Assembly: GCF_002163855.1 (NCBI RefSeq)
Contig: NZ_CP019332.1
Span: forward strand, 971,145 to 1,035,144
DNA length: 64,000 nt
Reading direction: 5' to 3'
Source: Winogradskyella sp. PC-19
Lineage (GTDB): Bacteria > Bacteroidota > Bacteroidia > Flavobacteriales > Flavobacteriaceae
The stretch's first letter is position 1; the number at the start of each line of letters is the position of its first letter. Shown here piece by piece: positions 37,988-46,915 of this stretch. The notes below the pieces were generated by a model. That model had not been told where the DNA came from. It saw nothing but the letters and a program-made list of their open reading frames with translations, and ran no database searches. Both the position numbers and the translations under genes were made by a program.

Positions 37988-38758
37988 ATGTACCAAATAA
38001 TTACATACATAAAATTCCTTTTAAAATCAACAAACCAACATGGTGTGCATTCTCCTTTTATGTATGATTTTGTAACCAAATGCCTTTACGATAAAAAAAA
38101 ATACGATACCTATCTTGATTTAAAAGCTTACAGGAACGGGTTATTAAATTCTGAAAAATCTCTTGAAATCACTGATTTTGGAGCTGGCTCAAAACTATTG
38201 GATGCCAATAAGCGTAAAGTCTCTAAAATGGTAAACATCTCTAGTAGTAGTTTTAAAGACACTAAATTATTATACAGAATATCTCAATATTTTAAGTTTA
38301 AAAACACTTTAGAACTTGGCACATCGTTAGGTGTTGGTACACAAGCTTTAGCTTTAGGAAATCCTAGTAACCAAATCACAACAATTGAAGGATGCCCTAA
38401 TACATTTCGGTTTTCTGAAGGTAAATTCAAAAAACTACATCTATCAAATATAATATGCATCAATTCAGATTTTGAATCGGCAATTAATAAATTAGAAGCA
38501 GAACATTTTGACTGTATATTCTTCGATGGGCATCACAAAAAAGACGCTACTTTAGAGTATTTCAACTTACTTTTAACAAAAGCGCATAACGATTCCGTTT
38601 TTATTTTTGACGATATCTATTGGTCCAAGGACATGACGCAAGCGTGGGAATTGATTATTTCAAACTCTAAAGTCACAGCATCAATAGATTGCTATAATTT
38701 TGGCTTTATTTTTTTCCGAAAAGAACAACCTAAACAACATTTTAGAATCAGGCTGTAA
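37988..38758 (+). CDS. class I SAM-dependent (O-)methyltransferase-like protein
   Basis: A 256 aa protein. The SAM-binding loop is NTLELGTSLGVGTQALALG, an acidic residue follows in TTIEGCPNTF and motif II is HFDCIFFDGHHKKDATLEYF, a pattern of catechol-O-methyltransferase-like enzymes. HGVHSPFMYDFVTKCLY near the start is a recurrent opening in Bacteroidota homologues. The ATG at 37976 lies inside the inverted repeat (its first bases belong to GAATGACA), so I prefer the ATG at 37988. Substrate unknown; it is not part of the polysaccharide operon. Confidence 0.8.
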   Translation: MYQIITYIKFLLKSTNQHGVHSPFMYDFVTKCLYDKKKYDTYLDLKAYRNGLLNSEKSLEITDFGAGSKLLDANKRKVSKMVNISSSSFKDTKLLYRISQYFKFKNTLELGTSLGVGTQALALGNPSNQITTIEGCPNTFRFSEGKFKKLHLSNIICINSDFESAINKLEAEHFDCIFFDGHHKKDATLEYFNLLLTKAHNDSVFIFDDIYWSKDMTQAWELIISNSKVTASIDCYNFGFIFFRKEQPKQHFRIRL

Positions 38759-38844
38759 CAACATTCAGATTTTAACGTCTTATTCAGATAACAGCTTTCA
38801 AATTCTTTTATCTTGCAAAAGATTTAGCCAAAACACTAACAAAC

Positions 38845-39531
38845 ATGAGTGACAACGTTATTGAAATCAGAAATATAATCAGAGATTTTAAACTCGGTCA
38901 AGAAACCGTACATGTACTTAAAGGTATTGACTTAGACATAAAACGTGGTGAATATGTAGCCATTATGGGACCTTCAGGTTCTGGAAAATCTACTTTAATG
39001 AATCTTTTAGGTTGTTTAGATACACCTACAGCTGGTTCATATTTATTAAGTGGTAACGATGTCAGTGAAATGACAGACGATGAATTGGCTGAAATCAGAA
39101 ATACAGAAATTGGTTTTGTTTTTCAAACCTTTAATCTTTTGCCAAGAACTACAGCCTTGGATAATGTTGCCTTACCTATGATTTATGCAGGTGCTTCAAA
39201 AAAAGAGCGTGTTAACAGAGCATCAGAAGTACTTACCGATGTAGGCCTTGACGACCGAATGGACCACAAACCAAATCAACTTTCTGGTGGTCAACGCCAA
39301 CGTGTTGCTGTTGGACGTGCATTAGTCAATAGACCATCTATTATTCTTGCAGATGAGCCAACAGGAAACCTTGATTCTAAGACTGGTACCGAAATCATGG
39401 CACTTTTTGATGAAATCCATGCCAAAGGAAATACGGTAATTATGGTAACACATGAAGAAGATATTGCTGCACACGCAAAACGTGTTATTCGTTTACGTGA
39501 CGGAATTATAGAAAGCGATACTTTTAATTAG
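38845..39531 (+). CDS. ABC transporter ATPase of the LolD/MacB type
   Basis: A 228 aa ATPase with GPSGSGKST Walker [16 protein letters not shown] signature, [14 protein letters not shown] after Walker B, and the MacB/LolD hallmark [24 protein letters not shown]. These ATPases drive mechanotransmission-type complexes for lipoproteins, antibiotics or peptides. No FtsX-like permease lies on either side, so its membrane partner must be encoded elsewhere. Confidence 0.9.
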   Translation: MSDNVIEIRNIIRDFKLGQETVHVLKGIDLDIKRGEYVAIMGPSGSGKSTLMNLLGCLDTPTAGSYLLSGNDVSEMTDDELAEIRNTEIGFVFQTFNLLPRTTALDNVALPMIYAGASKKERVNRASEVLTDVGLDDRMDHKPNQLSGGQRQRVAVGRALVNRPSIILADEPTGNLDSKTGTEIMALFDEIHAKGNTVIMVTHEEDIAAHAKRVIRLRDGIIESDTFN

Positions 39532-39620
39532 AAAACACTTCTAATCCTAAAATTAGGTTTCGTTACAATGTCTTTTTTCTTAAGTAAAACCTCTACAACT
39601 TGACGAAGAGATAAATTCAT
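39528..39620 (-). CDS. possible 30-residue small ORF
   Basis: On the minus strand, ATG at 39620 opens a 30-codon frame with the composition of a real peptide (begins [17 protein letters not shown], ends RIRSVF) and stops beside the ABC ATPase stop. It fills half of an otherwise empty 215-nt gap. I do not recognise it and the reading frame could be chance. Confidence 0.2.
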   Translation of the reverse strand: MNLSLRQVVEVLLKKKDIVTKPNFRIRSVF

Positions 39621-39746
39621 TGATTCTTACTAAAAGAAAAAAAAACGAAAACTCCAAAAATAATTTCTATTCGTTTTACTTTATTTAAAGTTAAAACTTA
39701 TAAAATAAGTGGTAATCTTTAACACTGAAATTCATAAATTTGATTT

Positions 39747-40322
39747 ATGAAAATCTACACTAAAACAGGTGACAAAGGCACCACTGCCCTATTCGGAGGA
39801 ACTCGTGTTCCTAAACATCATATACGCATAGAAAGCTATGGTACTATTGATGAGCTCAACTCTCACATAGGTTTAATTAGAGACCAAGCTATTGACCCTA
39901 TGCATAAAAAAGTTTTGATGGAAATCCAAGACCGTTTATTTACGGTTGGCGCTATTTTAGCAACTGACCCAGAGAAAGCCACTTTAAAAAATGGTAAAGA
40001 CCGCTTAAATATTCCTAAAATTTCAGAAGCAGATATAAAACTTCTAGAAGAAAACATGGATAGTATGAATGCAACTTTACCACCGATGACACATTTTGTT
40101 TTACCTGGCGGACATCAAACCGTGTCATTCTGTCACATAGCTAGAACTGTATGTCGTCGTGCAGAGCGTTTAGCGAGTCACCTTAATGATTTAGAACCTT
40201 TTCAACCTGAAACATTAATGTATATCAACCGACTATCTGACTATCTATTTGTATTGGCACGAAAGTTGTCTCATGAGTTACAAGCAGATGAAGTAAAATG
40301 GATTCCTAAAAAAGAATCTTAA
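39747..40322 (+). CDS. cob(I)alamin adenosyltransferase, PduO type
   Basis: Transfers adenosyl from ATP to cob(I)alamin, producing coenzyme B12. The 191 aa four-helix protein has the ATP-binding N-terminus KIYTKTGDKGTTALFGG, then ESYGTIDELNSHIG, PGG and the arginine motif RTVCRRAERLAS. Cobalamin-dependent methylmalonyl-CoA mutase would be a natural client, and its chaperone MeaB is encoded about 9 kb away. A TAAATTTG box (39735-39742) lies only 4 nt before the ATG, which would imply a nearly leaderless transcript. Confidence 0.93.
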   Translation: MKIYTKTGDKGTTALFGGTRVPKHHIRIESYGTIDELNSHIGLIRDQAIDPMHKKVLMEIQDRLFTVGAILATDPEKATLKNGKDRLNIPKISEADIKLLEENMDSMNATLPPMTHFVLPGGHQTVSFCHIARTVCRRAERLASHLNDLEPFQPETLMYINRLSDYLFVLARKLSHELQADEVKWIPKKES

Positions 40323-40467
40323 GTTTCATTTGCCTAGGATTTGCAAATGCAATACGCTAATCCGAAAAGGTATAAGATTATACGTTCTTTTATAGTAATG
40401 AAAAACAGGATTATGAATCGTTTTTAAAACTAAATTCATAACAAGCATTAAATAATTTGATTTTTTC

Positions 40468-40497
40468 TTGACTTTTTAAACTAAAAAATTATTTTTG
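40468..40497 (+). promoter_or_regulatory. candidate Bacteroidota promoter of the DUF2795 gene
   Basis: TTG (40468-40470), 19 nt, then a perfect TAnnTTTG box, TATTTTTG (40490-40497). The ATG of the small DUF2795 gene is 23 nt downstream. Confidence 0.6.
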
Positions 40498-40520
40498 CAA
40501 AAATTAAAACGCAATAGCAA

Positions 40521-40742
40521 ATGTATTGGACACTAGAATTAGCATCGCATTTAAGTGATGCACCATGGCCAGCAACTAAAGATGAGTTAATCGATTATGC
40601 GATTAGAACAGGTGCACCTTTAGAGGTTACTGAAAACTTACAAGCTATAGAAGACGAAGGTGATTCTTACGATTCTATAGAAGAAATTTGGCCAGATTAT
40701 CCAACTGACGAAGATTACCTCTGGAACGAGGACGAATATTAA
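40521..40742 (+). CDS. DUF2795 domain-containing small acidic protein
   Basis: A 73 aa protein: MYWTLELASHLSDAPWPATKDELIDYAIRTGAP (given as MYWTLELASHL and WPATKDELIDYAIRTGAP) matches DUF2795, a small helical domain of unknown function. The second half is strongly acidic with several Trp and Tyr. It has its own promoter and a strong terminator, so it is an independent, probably well expressed unit just upstream of secA. Confidence 0.82.
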   Translation: MYWTLELASHLSDAPWPATKDELIDYAIRTGAPLEVTENLQAIEDEGDSYDSIEEIWPDYPTDEDYLWNEDEY

Positions 40743-40759
40743 TATTATAAAAATATACT

Positions 40760-40802
40760 AAAAAAAGTCTCTTTCGTTTTTAACGATATTGAGACTTTTT
40801 TT
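40760..40802 (+). terminator. intrinsic terminator after the DUF2795 gene
   Basis: Perfect 12-bp stem, AAAAAAAGTCTC (40760-40771) and GAGACTTTTTTT (40791-40802), around a 19-nt loop; the right arm supplies the T-run. Placed 18 nt after the stop codon. Confidence 0.8.
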
Positions 40803-40837
40803 GGTTAATAAGGTTTTATCAAACCTAATACAAACCG

Positions 40838-40845
40838 TATATTTG
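40838..40845 (+). promoter_or_regulatory. candidate -7 box upstream of secA
   Basis: TATATTTG fits TAnnTTTG exactly. No clear TTG is found at the -33 distance. It gives a leader of about 70 nt before the secA ATG at 40923. Confidence 0.4.
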
Positions 40846-40922
40846 AAATCCTTTCGAGGGACAAATAAAAGACTAACATAAAAGCACCTTTTTTAGGTAG
40901 CTTTTTACAAAATATAACCAAA

Positions 40923-43900
40923 ATGGGATTACTAGATTCAGTACTTAAGGTATTTGTTGGAGACAAATCCAAACAAGACGTTAAGTCTATATCGCCTATC
41001 GTAAATCAAATAAAAACTTTTGAAAAAGCTTTGGAAGCCTTATCTCATGACGAGTTAAGAGTTAAGACTACAGAATTTAAAGCCAAAATAGCCGATGCTC
41101 GCGCTTCATTTAACGCACAAATTGATGAGCTTAACATCAAAGCAGAAAATACTGAAGATATTGATGAGCGTGAAGATATCTATCAAGAAATTGATAGTAT
41201 AAAAGACGAAATCTACACAGTAACAGAAGACGTCTTAAACGAAATACTTCCTGAAGCTTTTGCTGTAGTTAAAGAAACTGCAAAACGCTTTGTAAACAAC
41301 ACACAAATAGAAGTTACCGCTAACGCTTTTGATCGCGAAATTTCTGGTGATAATGATTATGTAACTCTTGATGGAGATAACGCACTTTGGGCAAACTCTT
41401 GGGATGCTGCAGGTAAACCTATTACTTGGGACATGATTCACTATGACGTACAGCTCATTGGTGGTATTGCAATGCACCAAGGAAAAATTGCAGAGATGCA
41501 GACTGGTGAAGGTAAAACACTTGTAGCAACACTTCCTGTTTACTTAAACGCATTAGCTGGTCGTGGTGTACACTTAGTAACAGTAAATGATTATTTAGCA
41601 AAACGTGATAGTGCTTGGATGGCACCATTGTTTCAATTTCATGGGTTAAGTGTAGATTGTATTGATTATCACAGACCAAACTCTGATGAACGTCGCAAAG
41701 CTTACAACGCAGACATTACATACGGGACAAACAACGAATTTGGTTTTGATTACCTACGTGATAATATGGCACATTCACCAGATGATTTGGTACAGCGTCC
41801 ACACCATTATGCAATTGTCGATGAGGTCGATTCTGTATTAATTGATGATGCACGTACTCCATTAATTATTTCTGGACCTATACCAAAAGGAGACGAGCAC
41901 GAGTTTGATGAACTAAAACCAAAAGTTCAACAAATCGAAGAAGTACAGCGTAAATATTTAGTTGGTGTTTTGGCAGAAGCAAAAAAACTAATTGCTGCTG
42001 GAGATACTAAAGAAGGTGGATTCCAATTATTACGTGTTTACAGAGGTATTCCAAAAAATAAGGCATTAATTAAGTTCCTATCTGAAGAAGGTATTAAACA
42101 ACTCCTTCAAAAAACAGAAAACTTTTATATGCAAGATAACAATAGAGAAATGCCAAAAGTTGATGCAGAACTCTATTATGTTATTGACGAAAAAAATAAC
42201 CAGGTTGAATTATCTGATAAAGGTGTAGAATTTTTATCTGGTAAAGACGACCCAAATTTCTTTGTGATGCCAGAAATGGGAACCGAGATTGCAAAGATTG
42301 AAAATAAAGGCTTATCCTCAGAAGAAGAAGCTGCTGAAAAAGAAGTATTATTCCGTGATTTCTCAGTAAAATCTGAGCGTATACATACTCTAAATCAGTT
42401 ATTAAAAGCATACGCTCTTTTCGAAAAAGATACGCAGTATGTCGTTATGGACAACAAAGTAATGATTGTCGATGAGCAAACAGGTCGTATCATGGATGGT
42501 CGACGTTATTCAGACGGATTACACCAAGCGATTGAAGCTAAGGAAAATGTAAAGATTGAAGATGCTACACAAACATTTGCTACAGTAACACTTCAAAATT
42601 ACTTCCGTATGTACCGCAAACTATCTGGTATGACTGGTACTGCAGTTACAGAAGCTGGCGAGCTTTGGGAAATCTACAAATTAGATGTTGTAGAGATTCC
42701 GACAAACAGACCAATTGCACGTGATGACCGTGAAGATTTAGTTTACAAAACAAAGCGTGAAAAATATAACGCTGTTGTAGACGAAGTAACCAAATTATCA
42801 CAATCTGGTCGTCCAGTATTAATTGGTACAACATCAGTAGATATTTCTGAATTACTAGGGAAAATATTAGCGCAACGTAAAATCTCACATAACGTTTTAA
42901 ACGCAAAGCAACATAAACGCGAAGCGGATATTGTTGCAGAAGCAGGAAATGCGGGACAAGTAACGATTGCTACAAACATGGCAGGTCGTGGTACAGATAT
43001 TAAATTGTCTGATGAGGTTAAAGCTGCTGGTGGTTTGGCTATTGTTGGTACAGAACGTCACGATTCGCGTCGTGTAGACAGACAATTACGTGGTCGTGCT
43101 GGTCGTCAAGGAGATCCAGGAAGTTCACAATTCTATGTATCTCTTGAAGATAATTTAATGCGTCTTTTTGGTAGTGAGCGTATTGCTAAAATGATGGATA
43201 AAATGGGCCTTAAAGAAGGTGAAGTTATTCAGCATAGTATGATATCCAAATCTATTGAACGTGCACAGAAAAAAGTAGAAGAAAACCAGTTTGGTGTTCG
43301 TAAGCGTTTACTAGAGTATGATGATGTCATGAACGCTCAGCGTGAGGTTGTTTACAAACGTCGTCGTCATGCATTAAACGGTGTTAGACTTCGTGTGGAC
43401 TTAGCCAATATGATTTTTGATACTTCAGAAATTATTACAGAGGCAAATAAAGAAGCCAACGATTATAAGAATTTTGAGTTCGAGTTGATTCGTTATTTCT
43501 CAATGCCATCACCAATTTCTGAAGCTGAATTCAATAAAATGGGTGCTCAAGAAATCGCAGGTATCGTTTATAAAGAAGCTTTTGCACATTACAGAGAAAA
43601 AATGCAACGTGCAGCAGACTTGGCTTATCCAGTAATCGAAAACGTATATAATACGCAACGTGACAAATACAAGCGTGTCGTTGTACCTTTTACTGATGGT
43701 ACAAAAACATTGCAAGTTGTCACAGACTTAGAAAAGTCTTATGAAACAAAAGGAAAGCAGCTAATTAACGATTTCGAAAAAAATATTTCTTTAGCCATAG
43801 TTGATGATGCATGGAAAACGCATCTTCGTAAAATGGATGAACTTAAGCAGTCTGTACAATTAGCTGTACACGAGCAAAAAGACCCATTACTAATTTATAA

Positions 43901-44282
43901 GTTTGAAGCTTTCGAATTGTTCAAAGTCATGATTGACCAAGTAAATAAAGATGTCATTTCTTTCTTATTTAAAGGTGAGATTCCTCAAGACACTGCGAAC
44001 AATCTTCAAGAAGCTAAAGCGCGTAAGCAAGTAAAAACACAAGAGCAAAAAGAAGAAATCCAAAACATGGATGAGCGTGCTGCAGAAAGCCGTTCTGTCG
44101 GTGAAGGCGCATCTCGCCGTCAACAACAAGTCGTAGAGACTATTGTACGCGACCAACCAAAAATTGGGCGTAATGACCGTGTCACAATAAAACATGTCAT
44201 GAGTGGTGAAGCCAAAACTGTAAAGTACAAACAAGCCATACCTTTAATTGATAAAGGCGAATGGGTTTTGGTAGATGACTAA
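40923..44282 (+). CDS. secA: preprotein translocase ATPase SecA
   Basis: Motor ATPase of the Sec pathway. At 1119 aa it is much longer than E. coli SecA (901 aa), due to insertions in the N-terminal region (about residues 60-165, before EMQTGEGKT 191-199) and in the region after DDARTPLIISGPIP. Motor motifs include VDEVDSVLIDDARTP, MAGRGTDI and GRAGRQGDPG. The C-terminus ends KYKQAIPLIDKGEWVLVDD and lacks the Cys-rich zinc-binding SecB/ribosome tail. Large insertions and loss of the zinc tail are common in Bacteroidota SecA. Single-gene unit with promoter and terminator. Confidence 0.97.
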   Translation: MGLLDSVLKVFVGDKSKQDVKSISPIVNQIKTFEKALEALSHDELRVKTTEFKAKIADARASFNAQIDELNIKAENTEDIDEREDIYQEIDSIKDEIYTVTEDVLNEILPEAFAVVKETAKRFVNNTQIEVTANAFDREISGDNDYVTLDGDNALWANSWDAAGKPITWDMIHYDVQLIGGIAMHQGKIAEMQTGEGKTLVATLPVYLNALAGRGVHLVTVNDYLAKRDSAWMAPLFQFHGLSVDCIDYHRPNSDERRKAYNADITYGTNNEFGFDYLRDNMAHSPDDLVQRPHHYAIVDEVDSVLIDDARTPLIISGPIPKGDEHEFDELKPKVQQIEEVQRKYLVGVLAEAKKLIAAGDTKEGGFQLLRVYRGIPKNKALIKFLSEEGIKQLLQKTENFYMQDNNREMPKVDAELYYVIDEKNNQVELSDKGVEFLSGKDDPNFFVMPEMGTEIAKIENKGLSSEEEAAEKEVLFRDFSVKSERIHTLNQLLKAYALFEKDTQYVVMDNKVMIVDEQTGRIMDGRRYSDGLHQAIEAKENVKIEDATQTFATVTLQNYFRMYRKLSGMTGTAVTEAGELWEIYKLDVVEIPTNRPIARDDREDLVYKTKREKYNAVVDEVTKLSQSGRPVLIGTTSVDISELLGKILAQRKISHNVLNAKQHKREADIVAEAGNAGQVTIATNMAGRGTDIKLSDEVKAAGGLAIVGTERHDSRRVDRQLRGRAGRQGDPGSSQFYVSLEDNLMRLFGSERIAKMMDKMGLKEGEVIQHSMISKSIERAQKKVEENQFGVRKRLLEYDDVMNAQREVVYKRRRHALNGVRLRVDLANMIFDTSEIITEANKEANDYKNFEFELIRYFSMPSPISEAEFNKMGAQEIAGIVYKEAFAHYREKMQRAADLAYPVIENVYNTQRDKYKRVVVPFTDGTKTLQVVTDLEKSYETKGKQLINDFEKNISLAIVDDAWKTHLRKMDELKQSVQLAVHEQKDPLLIYKFEAFELFKVMIDQVNKDVISFLFKGEIPQDTANNLQEAKARKQVKTQEQKEEIQNMDERAAESRSVGEGASRRQQQVVETIVRDQPKIGRNDRVTIKHVMSGEAKTVKYKQAIPLIDKGEWVLVDD

Positions 44283-44294
44283 TAAAACATATAA

Positions 44295-44323
44295 TGTCAT
44301 TCTGAGCACAGCGAAGAATCTCA
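44295..44323 (+). repeat. interspersed hairpin repeat, single copy
   Basis: TGTCATTCTGAGCACAGCGAAGAATCTCA, here given as arms ATTCT (44299-44303) and AGAAT (44315-44319) around the 11-nt interior GAGCACAGCGA. The outer TGTCATTC and GAAGAATCTCA match the left arm of the pair at 37905. Confidence 0.7.
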
Positions 44324-44330
44324 CATAATT

Positions 44331-44361
44331 AAAATCCTGATACCTTACGTATCAGGATTTT
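44331..44361. terminator. bidirectional terminator between secA and the M23 peptidase gene
   Basis: Perfect 13-bp stem AAAATCCTGATAC (44331-44343) and GTATCAGGATTTT (44349-44361) with a 5-nt loop CTTAC. It has A-run and T-run ends on both strands and lies between convergent genes. Confidence 0.8.
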
Positions 44362-44411
44362 ATGCTTATAGTTGACTTTGTCATTTTAAAACCCGAACTT
44401 CGTTTAACGCT

Positions 44412-44442
44412 TGATAAAAAACATTGAAACGATTTTTTATCA
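44412..44442. repeat. TGATAAAAAA hairpin repeat, copy 1
   Basis: TGATAAAAAA (44412-44421) pairs with TTTTTTATCA (44433-44442) around CATTGAAACGA. It is flanked by CTTCGTTTAA on the left and CATTAAACGAA on the right, which also pair in part. A near-copy is at 62764-62793. Confidence 0.6.
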
Positions 44443-44468
44443 GTGGAACATTAAACGAAATCCTCTAT

Positions 44469-45173
44469 TTACTCCAACCTCAACAACAAATTTGGATTTG
44501 GGCAATTGGTTTTATAAAACTCTAAATCTTTCTGATTAGAAACACCAGGATAATCGCCAATGTAATCTTCGATATCTTTTATAACCTGAAAATGTAGATG
44601 TGGTGGATAATCACCGTTAACTTTGGCTGTACCCAAAGTAGCAATTTGCTGTCCTTTTTCTATCTTTTCTCCTACTCTTTTTTCATTCAGAGAACTTTTG
44701 CTTAAATGCCCATAAAGTGTATAAAACTCTAAAGCATCTATACTGTGTTTTAGTATTAGTGTTGGTCCATAATTTCCAAATCCAAAATTATCTTTAAAAC
44801 TATGTAATTCGGCATCTAATGGCGTATAAATTGGCGTATTGACTTCAATCCATAAATCTATGCCTAAATGGATGTTACGTTCTGTTTCTTTATTTTGTTG
44901 ATTAAAATGGGAGCTCCGATTGTAAATACCTCGTTTTTCGATATAGCCACCATAGGCTATTTTTGCTTTTGATGTTTTTATATGATTCCAGATATACGTT
45001 TCCAAATCTTCAGAAGAAGATACATTGACTGCTTGTAAATCAGGATTATTTACACATAAATCTAATGGTACATAATCGTCGTTTGCATATGCTTCTCCAA
45101 GAACTGGAAAAGTGTCTAAAGATTGTAATACACTATCAAAAGGTGAAGTGGGCATAAATAAAAAATTTCCCAT
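44469..45173 (-). CDS. M23 family metallopeptidase domain protein
   Basis: A 234 aa protein with a LytM-type zinc site: His102 and Asp106 in IHLGIDLWI, plus the His192-x-His194 motif in PPHLHFQVI. YGHLSKSSL and EKIEKGQQIATLGTAKVNG are the usual M23 beta-sheet segments. These enzymes cleave peptidoglycan cross-links, but no signal peptide is visible: the N-terminus MGNFLFMPTSPFDSVLQSL is not one. Either export uses another route, the start is misjudged, or the substrate is not mature murein. An alternative ATG is at 45155. Confidence 0.82.
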   Translation of the reverse strand: MGNFLFMPTSPFDSVLQSLDTFPVLGEAYANDDYVPLDLCVNNPDLQAVNVSSSEDLETYIWNHIKTSKAKIAYGGYIEKRGIYNRSSHFNQQNKETERNIHLGIDLWIEVNTPIYTPLDAELHSFKDNFGFGNYGPTLILKHSIDALEFYTLYGHLSKSSLNEKRVGEKIEKGQQIATLGTAKVNGDYPPHLHFQVIKDIEDYIGDYPGVSNQKDLEFYKTNCPNPNLLLRLE

Positions 45174-45229
45174 AAAAATACAAATCTATTCTATGGAAAA
45201 CAGGAAAGAAAAATTGTAATTGTGAGGAT

Positions 45230-45257
45230 GAGATGCTGAATCTAGTTCAGCATGACA
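45230..45257 (-). repeat. interspersed hairpin repeat, divergent copy
   Basis: On the minus strand the arms ATGCT and AGCAT enclose the 11-nt interior GAACTAGATTC, which can itself pair GAA with TTC to give an 8-bp stem. TGTCAT precedes and CTCA follows, as in the copy at 44295. It lies just after the stop of the W/E/K repeat protein gene and may act in termination. Confidence 0.6.
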
Positions 45258-45265
45258 AACTCTTT

Positions 45266-46870
45266 TTAATCTACATTAACATTACTATACTTTGCATTAA
45301 TGACGATAGATTTACCAGAATTGCCATTAACGGTTTTTGTTTTTGTGATTTCGTTATTAAATTTTGAACGCTCGCCTCTAAACATTAAGCTATAATCTAC
45401 CTTTGGTAATTTTACCCAAGCATCACTATTTTCTAATACGATATTAAGGTTACTAAATGTTTCTAGGATATTGTGTATCGCTAGTTCTCCAAAACTTCCA
45501 TCAATAATATTATTACCCGATAAATAATCGATATTAATATTAGACGAGTTTGAATTTAGAGTTAATCCTTGTACATTTTTTAATAGTGCATCTTTAACGT
45601 ATTTAAGGCTAAGTGTGCCGTTTTTCCAGTCGTTAACCAAAACTTTAGAGTAAGAAGCATTGATGGAAGTGTCACTTCCATCAATGTCTTGTGCTAATAA
45701 AGTTGTGTGAGATAAATTGCCTTTTGCATTGTGTATTAATGAAGCAATTTTGAGTTCTCCATGTCTTACATTAAGCATAAGTTTTGCCTTTTTTGGCATC
45801 TTAATTTTTATGACACGTTTTACTTGACTGTTACCACCTGAGCTGTAACCTCTTGCAAAAACAGATTCTCTTCTATTACGCATCTCATCTCTTCTACTTT
45901 CTAATTCTGCTCTACGCTCTAATAAGGCTTGTTTTCTGACTTCATTTCGTTCTAATAAAGCTTCTTTTCTATCTTGTTGACGCTCTGCTAATTCTTGCTC
46001 TCTTTTGGCTCTATACTGCTCTTTTCTTTTGGCATCTTGTTCCATTTGTTTTTCAAAACGCTCTCCAAATTCCTCGCCCCATTTCTCCATGTCTTTACCG
46101 AATTTCTCACCAAACTCTTCACCCCATTTTTCCATATCCTTTTCAAAACGTTTCCCGAATTTCTCTCCCCATTTCTCCATGTCTTTTGCCCATTTACCTT
46201 CAAAACGCTTACCGTATTCTTCGCCCCATTTAGCCATTTTTTCTTCATAACCTGAGTCCGCAAACTTCTTAGCCCATTCTTCCATGCGTTTCTGTAATTC
46301 TTTTCCGCCTTCTTTTTCATATTTTTTGCTCCATTCAGCTAAATATTTCTCACCATCATTCTGATACTTATCGTAATCGAACTTAATAGTATTTACACCT
46401 TCTGGTAATTCTGGAAGCTCAGGAAATTCAGGCATCTCAGGAAGTTCTGGCATTTCAGCTAGGCTTAACATTTCTGGTAAATTCTTAAGCGCTGGCATCT
46501 CTGGTAAATCTGCTAAATTAAACTCTAAATCTTTTAGGATATCATCATAAGAACCTTCTGCAAATAATACTGGTCTTCTTCCACCTTCTGATGATATGAT
46601 TACATTATCCATTGAAGCATCGATATTGAGATTCCAAGCTTTTAAAGACTTCTTCAATTCTTCGTCAGACAATTTTGTGCTTTCAACATAAGCTTCGACT
46701 TCTACAACATCTTTGTTCCATGTTTCGATTTCAATTTCGACATAATTGGTATTTAAGTCTACGACTACATCTTTATTAACTTTAATAGTCTGAGATGTTT
46801 TACTTTGCTTCTTTTGTGCAAAACCTATAGTGGTGATTAAGCACAAGGTTAAAATTCTAAGTGTGTTCAT
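45266..46870 (-). CDS. secreted repeat protein with Pro-Glu and 15-residue W/E/K repeats
   Basis: 534 aa with a signal peptide (1-18). Regions: beta-strand-like N-domain (20-120); a Pro-Glu zone of PEM/PEL/PEF triplets (122-158); charged helical repeats, with three near-identical 15-mers (DMEKWGEEFGERFEK type, residues 230-274) preceded by degenerate units (about 180-229); an Arg/Glu-rich coiled coil (275-337); and a C-terminal domain (350-534) with repeated beta strands (VKRVIKIKMPKKAKLMLNVRHGEL in part), like the DUF4097 adhesin-type beta-helix. It is the third gene of a sigma/anti-sigma operon, so likely a target or sensor of that system. Function unknown. Confidence 0.75.
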   Translation of the reverse strand: MNTLRILTLCLITTIGFAQKKQSKTSQTIKVNKDVVVDLNTNYVEIEIETWNKDVVEVEAYVESTKLSDEELKKSLKAWNLNIDASMDNVIISSEGGRRPVLFAEGSYDDILKDLEFNLADLPEMPALKNLPEMLSLAEMPELPEMPEFPELPELPEGVNTIKFDYDKYQNDGEKYLAEWSKKYEKEGGKELQKRMEEWAKKFADSGYEEKMAKWGEEYGKRFEGKWAKDMEKWGEKFGKRFEKDMEKWGEEFGEKFGKDMEKWGEEFGERFEKQMEQDAKRKEQYRAKREQELAERQQDRKEALLERNEVRKQALLERRAELESRRDEMRNRRESVFARGYSSGGNSQVKRVIKIKMPKKAKLMLNVRHGELKIASLIHNAKGNLSHTTLLAQDIDGSDTSINASYSKVLVNDWKNGTLSLKYVKDALLKNVQGLTLNSNSSNINIDYLSGNNIIDGSFGELAIHNILETFSNLNIVLENSDAWVKLPKVDYSLMFRGERSKFNNEITKTKTVNGNSGKSIVINAKYSNVNVD

Positions 46871-46915
46871 TTTGTTTGGTTTTAAAACTGTTCGTTTTTT
46901 GATTTATAATTGTGA

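Noticed and set aside
40327-40349. CATTTGC...GCAAATG inverted repeat after the adenosyltransferase gene
   Set aside because: The stem is only 7 bp with a 9-nt loop and no T-run, so I do not call it a terminator.
45988-46320. 110-codon alternate frame and two plus-strand frames in the W/E/K repeat region
   Set aside because: Long open frames arise there because the DNA is repetitive; only the main frame continues into a signal peptide and a folded C-terminus.
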